Assembly (NCBI RefSeq): GCF_025698545.1
Contig: NC_068565.1
Coordinates: forward strand, 6,758,001 to 6,822,000
Direction of reading: 5' to 3'
Source of the DNA: Gossypium raimondii
Taxonomy: Eukaryota > Streptophyta > Magnoliopsida > Malvales > Malvaceae
DNA length: 64,000 bases
Below are positions 24,352 to 34,805 of this stretch, piece by piece; positions within the stretch are counted from its first letter, which is position 1; each line of letters begins with the position of its first letter. The position numbers and the translations under genes are program-made. The notes below the pieces were generated by a model. The model was given only the letters and a program-made list of their open reading frames with translations. It searched no databases and was not told the origin of the DNA.

Positions 24352-25874
24352 TCACTTCCCCAAATTCTGAATGATTAATCCCATGTCTATCATTTGTTTC
24401 AAAACCCATTTCAGTGGGGTTTTTACTTCTGCAACATTGGTTTTGGCTCTTTTTCCTCCATTCAAAGCTATCGCGTTTACTCCGGGGTCTGGATGACTGG
24501 GTAACAGACTTCTTGCCACATCAGGTCCAGATGGATCGTCAAACTTTACGATGCCCATATTAATGAACCTTTCGACCAAATTTTTAAATGTAGTACAGTT
24601 TTCAATCGAGTACCTCGTAGTTCCTGCATGATACTCACCTTGGACATTTGCGTCGTACCATTTGGGGTATGGAGGTTGCATGGGTTTTGAGTAGAACGGA
24701 GCTACTATATGCGCATCAAACAGATTCTGATATAACTCCTTATACGTCACCGGGATAGGTGTGAACTGGAGTCTTTTTGTGTTTGGCCTCGAGTTGGATT
24801 CTTCCCTTGAGGGGCCTTGATAGCTAGCTGCTATCATCCTTGGCTGGCCTACAGTGACTGGTTTTGAATACCCTTTATTATACGAGCTCAGGTTGCTCAC
24901 TTCACTTTCTTTGTGCCTTGGGGTTGATCTTTTGGCACTTTCCCCCGTATCTATCTTCCCACTTCTTATGGCATTTTCAATCATCTCGCCAGACATTGCC
25001 ATATCTGAGAAGCTCATAGTAACGCTTCCCAACATGTGGTTAATGAATAGAGCTTTCAAAGTGTTGATGAAAAGCATCGTGGTTTTTTTCTCCAGAAGAG
25101 GTGGCTGGACTTGTGTCGCTACCTCTGTCCATCTTTGGGCATATTGCCTAAAGCTCTCACTTTGCTTTTTTTCCATGTTCTGTAATGTGATTCTGTCAGG
25201 CGTCATGTCTATTACATGGTTGTTTTGCTTCATGAAAGCTCGTGCCAAGTCCTTCCATGAGTGGATGTTGACACGGCTTAGTTGGTTGTACCATTTGGCT
25301 GCAGACTCGATCAGACTATCCTGAAAGCAGTGAATTAACAATTGATCATTATTAACGTATCCTGTCATTCTTCGGTAGAACATTGTGATGTGAGCTTCTG
25401 GACAACTAGTCCCATTATACTTTTCAAATTCTAGAGTCTTGAATTTTGATGGGAGCACTAGATCTAGGACCAAACTCAAATCCCTAACGCCAACCTTGTG
25501 ACGGTAATCAACATTTTCCATTGCTCGAAATTTTCTTCCAACCACTTGTACTGATCTTCGAGCTATTTTGGCAGCTCTACTCTTGCTTCTACCTCGTCGT
25601 CGAGATCTGAAACAACGGGGTTGGTTGGATTATCTCCCGGATTAGAACCTGAGCCTGTTTGAAAGTTCATTGGTGTCGAGGCACCAGCCTGATATTGAGG
25701 TCTAATAGTAACGGGTATTCTTTGCGGGCACATATCTGGTTGTGCCTGAGTGCTTGTTGGAGTGAAACCTGGAGGATAAACAGGGTCCTCATGATCAACC
25801 CCAGATCCATTATGCTTTCCTCTAACCAATAACTGCTCCAATTGGTTCATCATAGTTCTTTGGGATTCTAACAT
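24352..25874 (-). pseudogene. Gypsy gag, two overlapping broken frames
   Basis: Frame 25874-25563 is the N-terminal proline/glutamine-rich part and stops where a glutamine codon has become TAG (ELPK then stop). Frame 25545-24352 is the main gag body: a YNGTSCPEAHITMFYRRM, WYNQLS, FMKQNNH, QNMEKKQSESFRQYAQRW series is the retrotransposon-gag domain. A knuckle position is altered (GEYHAGTTRYSIENC, where a cysteine would be expected first). A frameshift separates the parts, since the residues LEDQYKW continue in another frame upstream. Confidence 0.8.
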
Positions 25875-26151
25875 GTCTTGTTGGATTTTATCCAGTCATT
25901 CCTACATCTGATCTTGTATCTCTTTTTGCAATTGTTCCAATCTTTCTAACCTCTGATCCATTGCCTTTGTTTGACACCGGGTACCGTAGTGAAATTTGGT
26001 TGGTGGACTCTTGTTGGTTTCCAGGGTAACTGAAATAATTATACCTAATTAGGGTCATTTTGTGAAAATCTAATGCATATGATGTAATGCAAATGCATGG
26101 ATGCAATGAATGCATGAATGCAAAAGAAGAGAGGCGTTGATTCTGATTCAA

Positions 26152-27165
26152 TTCTATTAGAACAACTTTTCTAGAAAATAAATCTCTCTACATAAAATGG
26201 ATACTTATACGACCTTGCCCTCATACTCCAGGTGCAGACATCGATCTTTTCCTCTTCCGGGTGCTAAGATCAAATCTCGTAAACTTTTCAAAAAAGGCCT
26301 CTTCTATCTCCTTTTTGCTTGATCTGGGCATCGAATTGTTGCTCACTCATCCTCGTGATGCTTTTTGGCTTCTCTTTAAAAGGTCGAGAGGTTGACGACT
26401 CTCGAATAATTTTTATCAACTTGGATCCTCGGGCAACGAAGCAAATTTGGGTAGTCCTCCATTAGACCATCATCTTTCTCTCGTTACATTTTCTTGGACT
26501 ATATTCGGACGATCGTATTATCTCTCACTTTATCAAGAAATTTATTTTCTTAAGACAAGCTCTCTATTTAGATACTAAACATGAATCAACACCTCTTTTC
26601 CATGATGAAAATGCAATGCAATGCAATGCAATCATAACAAAAAAGAAACAGGTTAGTACAAAGCAAAAACAAGCAAGAATAAATAGAACACCTATCCGGG
26701 TGACCACTAGGGGTTGGTGTAGCTCTACCTAGGTAGGTTCTCAAGTCTCACTATATGTGGATTGGTTATACAGTAAAGGTACCCGAACCGGCAGATTCCT
26801 CGATCCTCACCCATTATAGGCTCATATGGACTGAGTTCAGTTCAGGGGGATACATTTCTTTATGGCTATACGGAGATGAAAATCTCACGAAGACATAGGT
26901 ACGGATGTACCCCAAAAGCGATGCACTATCCTATACGGATGTGAAAACCTTACGAAGGAATAGCTTCTCACTTACACTTAAAGGTGTAAAATCAACCGAA
27001 AATACAATGCCATGCAATAATATATCACCACATAACAATCATAAACCGAAATGATAATGACCGAAATGAATGAAACGCATAAAAAGATCATATGCTTAAC
27101 CCAAATTTTAATTTCGGCAAAAAAAGACAAGAACTAATCAATTGATGGCTTGACTCTCTTTAGTG
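26152..27165 (-). other. 5' leader of the Gypsy element, no gene seen
   Basis: Non-coding leader between the primer-binding site and gag. Holds an (ATGCA)n run near 26605-26630. Confidence 0.5.
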
Positions 27166-27183
27166 TCCCCAGTGGAGTCGCCA
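27166..27183 (-). promoter_or_regulatory. Primer-binding site of the Gypsy element
   Basis: On the minus strand TGGCGACTCCACTGGGGA lies 3 bases inside the end of the right LTR. The leading TGG matches a tRNA CCA 3' end; which tRNA is not assigned. Confidence 0.65.
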
Positions 27184-27186
27184 AGC

Positions 27187-28124
27187 TGTTGACACCATTT
27201 TTTTAAAAACGGGGTCGACTTGAATTTTGAAAACAAAAACGAAAATGTGAGTCGCCACCAACCTTTTTTGTTTAGGTGTGATCGGATCACCTCGTAATAA
27301 ATGTTTTAATAAAATATTTCAATTATTTAAAACAATTATTTTGGTCTATGATGATTTAAGAAATCGGGTTCAGGAGTCAGTTATGCACGAGGAAGGGTTA
27401 GCACCCTCGATACGCCCAAAAATTGGTACCTAATTGATTAGTAAACGTCTGAATGCCGAAAGTTAAAAATTTTGAAAAAAGATTAAAAAAAAAGATGATA
27501 CGATCACTAAAACTAAATAAAAAGGATCACTTGAGTAAATTTTAAAAAACGAGTTAAAGACCCGCTTATTCCAAAGTAACAAAATGTTACACCCCGTAAG
27601 TTAGGACGCGATATTTGAAACATTAGAGAATAGCGCGACTTTAATTTTTATTGAAGCTTCATTTTTTGAAAATTAGAGGGACATTTCGCTATTTTGACTT
27701 AATGAGAAAAATCGGAACCCCGTAAGTTAGGGTACGATTTTCTCAGGTCGTCAAAGCGTAAAATATTACCTCATAATGAAATTTATTTTATCATCTTTTA
27801 AAAATTTAAAAGGATTCTTTGCCATTTAAGTTTAGCGAGAAAATTGAAACCCCGTGAGTTAGGGTATGATCTCTCGAATCACTAAAATGCAAAGATATTG
27901 CCTCATCGATTCCTTTCATTTTTGAAATCTTAAAAGAATATTTCGTTGTCTCGGTTTAGCGAGAAAATTGAATCCCCGTAAGTTTGGGTACAATTTCTCG
28001 AATTCGCGGAACACGGAATATTTGTCTTATTTACAAATTTTCTTTTGAATGATAATGAGTAGGATATTTGAAGTAAGCATTTATCTTATTTAGAAAAAAA
28101 TGATAAAGCAATCTAAGCTGGATA
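27187..28124 (-). repeat. Truncated LTR of the Gypsy element
   Basis: Copy of the first 941 bp of 17308-20250. Similarity stops at 28124 with no LTR end, so the element has lost about 2 kb there. Sequence from 28125 to the LINE target site is unrelated flank. Confidence 0.8.
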
Positions 28125-28163
28125 TAAGTGTTAATATAGGAAATTATTTTTCATTCATAATTT

Positions 28164-28177
28164 AACTTGGGATTGGT
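28164..28177. repeat. Left target-site duplication of LINE
   Basis: AACTTGGGATTGGT, repeated exactly at 34123-34136 after the poly(A). Confidence 0.9.
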
Positions 28178-28247
28178 GGAGAAGTATATCTAGCAAATTT
28201 CTGAATAGAATGGAATAGAGGCTTTTGAGAATGGTGATGCAATTTTA

Positions 28248-29854
28248 GTGAGCAATGGTACTGGAAGGTTAGTGAAAAAGGTAAGGCATAGATCGGAGGA
28301 GCCGCTGGATCTTGATGATCCTGTGGTGAATGATAGAGGTATGAAAGTAGACTCGGTTGGGTTCCAATCAATATCATGGAAAGATAAATTGTTGCGGGGT
28401 ACTATCGCTAAAAAGGTGGATGCTAAAAAAGAAGATGATTTTCAATTGCTTAAGGGTGATGCCAGGACAAAGATAGTTGATGGTATCCCTACTATTACAT
28501 TTTCGGAACGTGTACACCAATTTATTGCAAAGCGAATGGCTCTAACTATGATTGTGAAATTAATTAGGAAAAGGATCCCCTATTTTACCATGGTGAATAA
28601 GTTGCAAGCAATTTGAAGGTGTAAACAATCTCTATAAGTCATTGATTTGGAGAATGACTATTTCTCAGTCAAGTTTCAGAATTATGAGGATTATCTCAAA
28701 GTGTTGTCAGACGAGTTATGGACAATTTTGGGGCACTATCTCACAGTTTGTCTATAGACACTGACATTTTCAACAGATCAAGATTACCCAAAGAATATGA
28801 TAGTTTGGATTAAATTGATCGGATTTCCAGAAGGATTGTACACGAAGAGTTTACTCAAAGTCATTGGAAGCGCAATTGGCCTTATTGCGAAAATTGATCA
28901 GAACACAGATAATAACTCAATAGGACAATTTGCAAGGTTCGCAGCCTACATAGATTTGGGTAATCCATTTTTTTCAAAGGTTAAAATTGACGGTAGAATT
29001 CAATATGTGGAATATGAATCGCTGCCTCTAGTTTGCTTCGGTTGCGAAAGGGTTGGTCACACGTACGATTCATGTCTACATAGAGTTGAATAAGGAGAAA
29101 CAACTGAATGAACAATGGTAGAGAATCATGGTAGAGGTGCAACGACGTAAGAAGATCAGAGGGAGAACAATTTAGTCCATGGATTTTGGTTCAGCACAAA
29201 CAGCGTCAGAATCCCATGATGGTGGTCAAAGTAAATGACGTTAACAGTGACTAGAAGGCTGAAGGATCTAGGTTTGAAATGCTTAGTGAAAATCACGAGG
29301 GGATAGAAGATAGTGGATCGTCTGATTTAAATAATAATAGGGGAAATCTGGATTCTGGGACGGTGATTGTGGGGATAAACGAGCTGGCTAAGGAGAAGAC
29401 AGTTACTCAAATTAAGTCTAAAGGGTTTAAAAAAGAGAGTAATATGAGTAAAGATAAATGGGTGGTTATTGAAAATAGGTTGCCGGCTAATTCAAATATT
29501 CTTAAGCCCAATAATAAGCAAGTCTGTTTTACTGGATTAAATGAAAACCCATTCGATGATGGGTCAATGATAGGTTCAAGAATTTTGGACAAAGGGATAG
29601 ACTCAATTATTTTTCAATTGTTTGGACAGGGGTTAAACAAAAGGAAAAATATGGTAATGAAGATACTATCTTTTAAGGGGGATTGTGGTGGAGAAGAGAA
29701 TCTGGAAAGAACAACTAACAAAAAATTAAAAGAGACAGTAGGAGAAGTTTTCGGACAACGTCCTGTTGTTACGCCCAACAATCTGAGTAGAAACACCGAT
29801 CAAGGACGGATTCTCCTATCAGAAGGGGCCCCCACATCTCTTCTGATTTCCTAA
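28248..29854 (+). pseudogene. LINE ORF1 (DUF4283 and zinc knuckle)
   Basis: 28248-28616 gives the N-terminal part of the RNA-binding domain (SFSERVHQF-type stretch), then stops. 28797-29093 resumes with WIKLIGFPEGLYTKSLL and an intact CCHC knuckle at about 29034-29077 (CFGCERVGHTYDSC). 29279-29854 is the variable C-terminal tail. The N-terminal domain is interrupted near 28617-28790. Confidence 0.75.
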
Positions 29855-30017
29855 GTGATAGACGATATTATCCAAGGTCTTAACCAGGAAATCCAAGGTG
29901 TTACGACTATTGAATGAGGTGTAATGGAAGAGAACGGGGTCAAAGATATAACTTTAGAGGAAGTTTTATCTGCGTGAAGAAGCTTGGGTATGTAATTTCA
30001 TCTCTCTTTTTTATATG

Positions 30018-30800
30018 GTTAATACAAATTTTAAGGCTTTCTTTTAGAACTGCTAAGGGTGTGGTTCGTTAAAGTTTTGTAATTTCTTTATGGAATATAA
30101 GCATGAGTTCGAGCCAGATTTACTAGTACTCTTTGAAGCCATAATCAGTGGGAGCAAAGCAGATTCAGTTGTTTCTAAAATGGGGTTTGATAATTCCTTT
30201 AGAGTTGAAACCATCAAGTTTTCTGGTGAAATTTGAGTACTTTGGAATGACAGTATAGGTATTGAGATTTTAAAAATTCATTTACAGTTTATCCATATGC
30301 GAGTTGGGGATAAACAAAATCATGCGAGTTGGGGATAAACAAAATCATACATCTTTTTTGTGCATTGTTGTTTATGCTAGTCCTCATCGAAGCACGAGGA
30401 AACTCTTATGGGAAGATTTGGGAATGATTGTTGCAGATATTGAGCCGTGGTTCATGGAAGGTGATTTCAACGCCATTTTGAAATGCGAAGGAATACAAGG
30501 TGGGTTTGAGTCCCATAAAGTAGGGTGTAGTAGATTTAATTCCTTTGTGTTTCAGCATAGATTGATAGATTTGGGATTTCAGGTCCTATGCACAGTTGGA
30601 ATAGAGGGAATCTTTTTCAAAAGTTAGATCGATCGCTTTGTAATGATCATTGGCAAATGGTTGTTCCTAACACCTCTGTTCGTCACTTGCATAAACTTAA
30701 GATAGTTCATCGACCACTCTTGGTATTGGTTAATCCAACAAGGAGAAGAGAAGGGGAAAGACCCTTTCGATTCCTAGCCAGTTGGTTAGTAAATTCGAAA
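30018..30800 (+). pseudogene. LINE endonuclease domain
   Basis: Shows LLVLFEAIISG and MGFDNSFRVE, then after a stop IVVYASPHRS, GDFNAIL and LDRSLCNDHW, the pattern of an apurinic-like endonuclease. The final SDHRP motif reads IVHRP, so a conserved Ser-Asp pair is gone. A 25-bp tandem duplication at 30299-30348 shifts the frame. Confidence 0.75.
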
Positions 30801-31339
30801 TTTTGAGATGTTGCCAAAAAGTCTTGGAAAGATAACGACAATATTGTTAAAAATTTAGGGAATTTTATGAACTTGGTAAAGGATTGGAATAAGGTTATTT
30901 TTGGAAATATTTTTATCAAAAAAGAGAAGCAATCAAGGAGTTCAACCATGTTCAAAAAACCTTGGAACAATGCAATTCTATACATCTTCGGTTGAAGAAA
31001 GTAGATATTCGGGTCGAAATTGAAAATATTTTAAGCTAAGAAGAGTTACTGTGGTTTTAAAAATCTAGGTATGAATGGCTTGCTAGCGGAGATCAAAATA
31101 CAAAGTTTTTTCATAATCGTACTTTAAGTAGGAGGAAACATAATAAAATTGAAGCACTTAAAATTGACGGATCAGAATGGTGCTTTGATGATAATCTCTT
31201 ACAACGTCATGCTATAGAGTATTTTACGAGTCTTTATACTATGGATACGTATTCAGTAAATGGTTTCCCTGTTAATAGGTGATTCCCAAAATTAGAAGAT
31301 GATCTTATTAGCTCTCTGAATGTTGAAATCAGTATGGGG

Positions 31340-32560
31340 GAGGTTTGTAGGCCTTATTTAGTATGGCACCTTTTAAAGCACTGGGGGTTGATGGGTTCCA
31401 TGTGAAATTTTACCAGGCGAATTGGGATATCGTGGGTAAAAATGTCTATATTATGGTTTATAAGGTGTTTATAGGGGGAAGCTTGGATCCTGAACTTAAT
31501 CAGACATTATTGGTTCTAATTCCTAAGAGTATTTGGACAAACACTATAAAGCAGTGGTGATTCGTCTTCGGAGGTTGATGCAAATATTTGTTAAGCAAAA
31601 TCAGTCTAGTTTCATAGCTTTACATTTTGGACAACATCATAATTTCTCAAGAAGCGATACATACAGTGAAGAACACCAAGAGTAAAAAGGGTTGGATGAA
31701 AATTAAATTTGATCTAGGAAAAGCTTACGATTGGGTTCGGTGGGACTTCCTCCATGATACACTCACTGATGCTGGTTTGACGGGGTCTTTTGTAGATTTA
31801 ATCTTACGTTGTGTATCTTCGGTATCTATGAAACTTTTGTAGAATGGTACACTTTTTGAGACATTTTTACCAACCAAAGGAATGCGATAGAGAGACCTCT
31901 TATCTCCATACATGTTTATTCTTGGAATGGAACGTTTAGGAGACCTAGTCGATGCTGCTACTAGACAGAAGCTTTGGGAACCACTAATGCTCTATCGACG
32001 TGGTCCAGGTGTTTCACACTTATTCTTCATAGATGACTTAGTACTCTTCTATAGAGCTTATGAGAAATGAGTGAATTGTATCAAACATGTTCTAGAAACT
32101 TTTTGTCATTACTCCGGCCATCGAGTTAATCATCAAAAAGCCTAAATTTTTCTCTAAAAACATGAGGGAAGAGGAAGCTACAAGCTTGTTTGATAAAATT
32201 GGTTTTATTAGAGTAAATGATCTGGGGAGGTACATGGATGTACCTTTTTTTCACAATAGAGTTGGGGTTAACACGTTCTGGTTTATTTTAGACAAGTTCA
32301 AAATCGACTTAATGGATGGGATGTTAGGAAGCTATTGTTAGCAGGGCGACTTACTATAGTAAAGTCAATTCTGATGAGGATTCCTAATTACTTTATGGCT
32401 ACAACAAGTATCCCAATTTTGATTTGTAAAGAAATTGAAAAAATGGTTCGCGATTTTCTATGGGGGTCTTTTCACTCAGGTAAGAAACGATCACTTGTTA
32501 GCTGAAATGATTGTTGTAAACCTATGGTGAATGGGGGGTTGGGGATTTGAAGAGTACAAA
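31340..32560 (+). pseudogene. LINE reverse transcriptase
   Basis: Shows APFKALGVDGFHVKFYQ, DNIIISQEAIHTVK, KGWMKIKFDLGKAYDWV (the metal-binding aspartate region) and SHLFFIDDLVLF (the F-x-D-D motif at about 32015-32050). It contains several in-frame stops. Confidence 0.75.
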
Positions 32561-32580
32561 ATCAAAATAAGCTTTTTCTT

Positions 32581-34056
32581 TTGAAGATTGGTTATAACCT
32601 CATTGTCAACACTGAAGCATTATGGGTCCGAATATTGAGGAATAAGTATAAGATTCTTGGGAAAATTCCGTTGGATATTCGTCGCAGCAATTGCTTGCGT
32701 TTATGGAGATCTTTAACTAAAATTTGGGAGGAGGTCAAGAATGGTCTTATCTGGTCTGTATGTGATGGAAGGCTGATTAATTTTTGGAATGATGTTTGGG
32801 TGAGAGGTATGGGACCGTTAAAGCAAAAATATATTGGTTAATGGGAGATAGATGAGACAATTCGAGTTTGTAATGTTGTATTACCAAAAGAGGGTTGGAA
32901 CGAACAATGGTTATCGTTCATTCTTCCTCAAAAAATTGTCGATCTCATTTTGGCTTGTAACATGCCATTGGGAGAGATGGGGTCTGATCAACTTAATTGG
33001 AAATGGATGTCAACATGAAAGTTCTCGCTTTTGGAGTCCTATAAATATATTTTTCCTGTCAATGATTCATATATCAATAAGCGACACAAGATAATTTGGA
33101 AAGTGGCTGCACATCAAAGAGTTTGTGTTTTTTATGGTTACTTGACAAAGATAGACTTCTAACCAATGAGGAACGAACAAGACGGGGTATGACTCAGATT
33201 CTTTATTGTGATCTATGTGGAAGTGCAATAGAATCTACAATCCATGTTATAAGGGACTGCGGGTTTGCAAAAACTGTTTGGAAATCTATTGTTCCTAAAC
33301 GTGGTTGAAGGGACTTCTTTAATTCAGCTTTAGAGGTATAGGTGTTGTGGAATATCAAGAATGAAGGTAATTTTCTACTACATGAGGGTCAATGGGCTAT
33401 CTGTTGGTTCATTTGGAAAAGCAAGAATGATTTTATCTTCAATAATTCTAATCGTAATAGTTGTGAGCTTATCACCTCGGCAATGGCTTGGACAAAGTCA
33501 CTGAAAATAAAAGGAGTAATGGGACAATTGTCGTGCAAGTCAATGACAATGAAAAGATGGCAATTACCAACCTTTGGTTGGGTGATGATAAAATGTAGTT
33601 GACTCGGCATTAATGAACAAATTAAAGGTAGCAGTAGCTGGGGTGATGAGAGGACCAAGTAGAGGCTGGCTAGTGGGGTTCAGAATGATAACAAGTATGT
33701 CAGATATCTTTAATATCGAAGTTAAGGCTATTCTAGAAGGTCTGAAATTAGCTTGGGATAGAGGATTCAGGCAAGTAGAAGTTGAAAGTGATAACTCATT
33801 TTTAATTAATGTATTGCGGAATGATCTAGCAGCGGTAAGTAGTATTGACGAAATTAGATTGATACTTGATTGGTACTCTAAGGATTGGCAAGTTAAGTTT
33901 CGATACATTCAGAGGGATTACAATAAAGTTGTTGACCAATTAGCTAAAATGGACAGAGGCAGAGTTAATTGCTTGGTTATTCATGAAGATCCACCTCATT
34001 CAGTGAATTGTGAAAGGTTTGCTGGAGGAGGATATTCGTCAATCAATAATGGATAA
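32581..34056 (+). pseudogene. LINE zinc finger and RNase H region
   Basis: 33096-33308 gives LCFLWLLDKDRLLTN and CDLCGSAIESTIHVIRDC, the finger after reverse transcriptase. 33613-34056 gives GVMRGPSRGWLVGF, AILEGLKLAWDRGFR and VEVESDN, the RNase H-type domain. The leading NTDG segment is lost in stops. Confidence 0.75.
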
Positions 34057-34122
34057 TGATAGAAGATGTTAAGTCTGTTTATTTAGACATGGTCTAATTT
34101 ATTCTTGTACCCAAAAAAAAAA

Positions 34123-34136
34123 AACTTGGGATTGGT
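34123..34136. repeat. Right target-site duplication of LINE
   Basis: AACTTGGGATTGGT, identical to 28164-28177, directly after the poly(A). Confidence 0.9.
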
Positions 34137-34155
34137 ATAAATGAAGAATTGAACA

Positions 34156-34805
34156 TAGGGGTCAACGTTTGATCGTATCGAGTAAAATTTTTTTGAGTTA
34201 ATCGAGTTGATAAGTCTCATTTTATCTTCCTAACTCGATTTGTTTTTGAATCAAGTCGAGTTGAATGGAATGAAATTGTTCAAGTTAAATTAAAAAATTA
34301 AACAAGTCAATTTAAAATCTTGTTACAATATAACTAATTTCATATTAGAGCGCATAAATTTGAAACAATATACTTTTGAAAACTCTTTCAAAACAAAACA
34401 AGAAAAAAAAGATACATTAATATGATATACTTGAATTCTTAATTTGCTTATTTAGGTCTCAAAAATTATTATTTTAGAATTATTTTATATAATCTTTTAG
34501 ATTTTTAATATTTTTAAAATTTTATAATTTTTCAAAATATAAATTTTAGAATTTTTATAAATATTTTGAATTTTAAAAATATATTTTTTAATTTTTGTTG
34601 AGTGAAAGATCAAATTGCTCATTTTCAAAATTGATAGGGATCAATGACATATTTGCACCAACCTGCTATTTGAGCTATTTGAATTGTAAAGTTGAACTCA
34701 ACTCGAACTTAAAACTTATATTACTTATTTGAGTTGACTCGAAAAAATCGATTAAGTTGAAATTCAAAAAAAATTTCGAGTAAAATCGAATTTTGTTCAC
34801 CCCTA
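34156..34805. mobile_element. hAT-like MITE, 650 bp
   Basis: Starts TAGGGGTC and ends CACCCCTA, with extended imperfect inverted ends (GATCGTATCGAGTAAA against TTTCGAGTAAAATCGA). Flanks ATTGAACA (34148-34155) and CTTGAGCA (34806-34813) agree at 6 of 8 positions, the size of a hAT target-site duplication. No transposase. Confidence 0.65.

Larger units (their letters stand above)
17308..28124 (-). mobile_element. Ty3/Gypsy LTR retrotransposon, minus strand, internally deleted and truncated
   Basis: The element reads on the minus strand: LTR (right, truncated), primer-binding site, gag, a pol linker, integrase remnants, minisatellite, polypurine tract, LTR (left, complete). LTR ends are TGTTGACACC (plus) and ...CTATTACA. 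Reverse transcriptase and RNase H are missing: the translated linker (DINDMNDIAID...ILPYKES) jumps directly into integrase near 23661-23670. The right LTR matches the left one only for its first ~940 bp, at about 95% identity by eye, and ends at 28124. The element is therefore unable to act alone and is probably fairly young. Confidence 0.85.
28178..34122 (+). mobile_element. Full-length, inactive L1-type LINE
   Basis: 5.95 kb between exact 14-bp direct repeats with a 3' poly(A) (34113-34122). It carries the full order ORF1, endonuclease, reverse transcriptase, zinc finger and RNase H, but each part is split by stops or frameshifts. This is the best-delimited element in the window. Confidence 0.9.

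Noticed and set aside
26605..26635. (ATGCA)n run in the Gypsy leader as a regulatory site
   Set aside because: A short simple repeat without conserved context.
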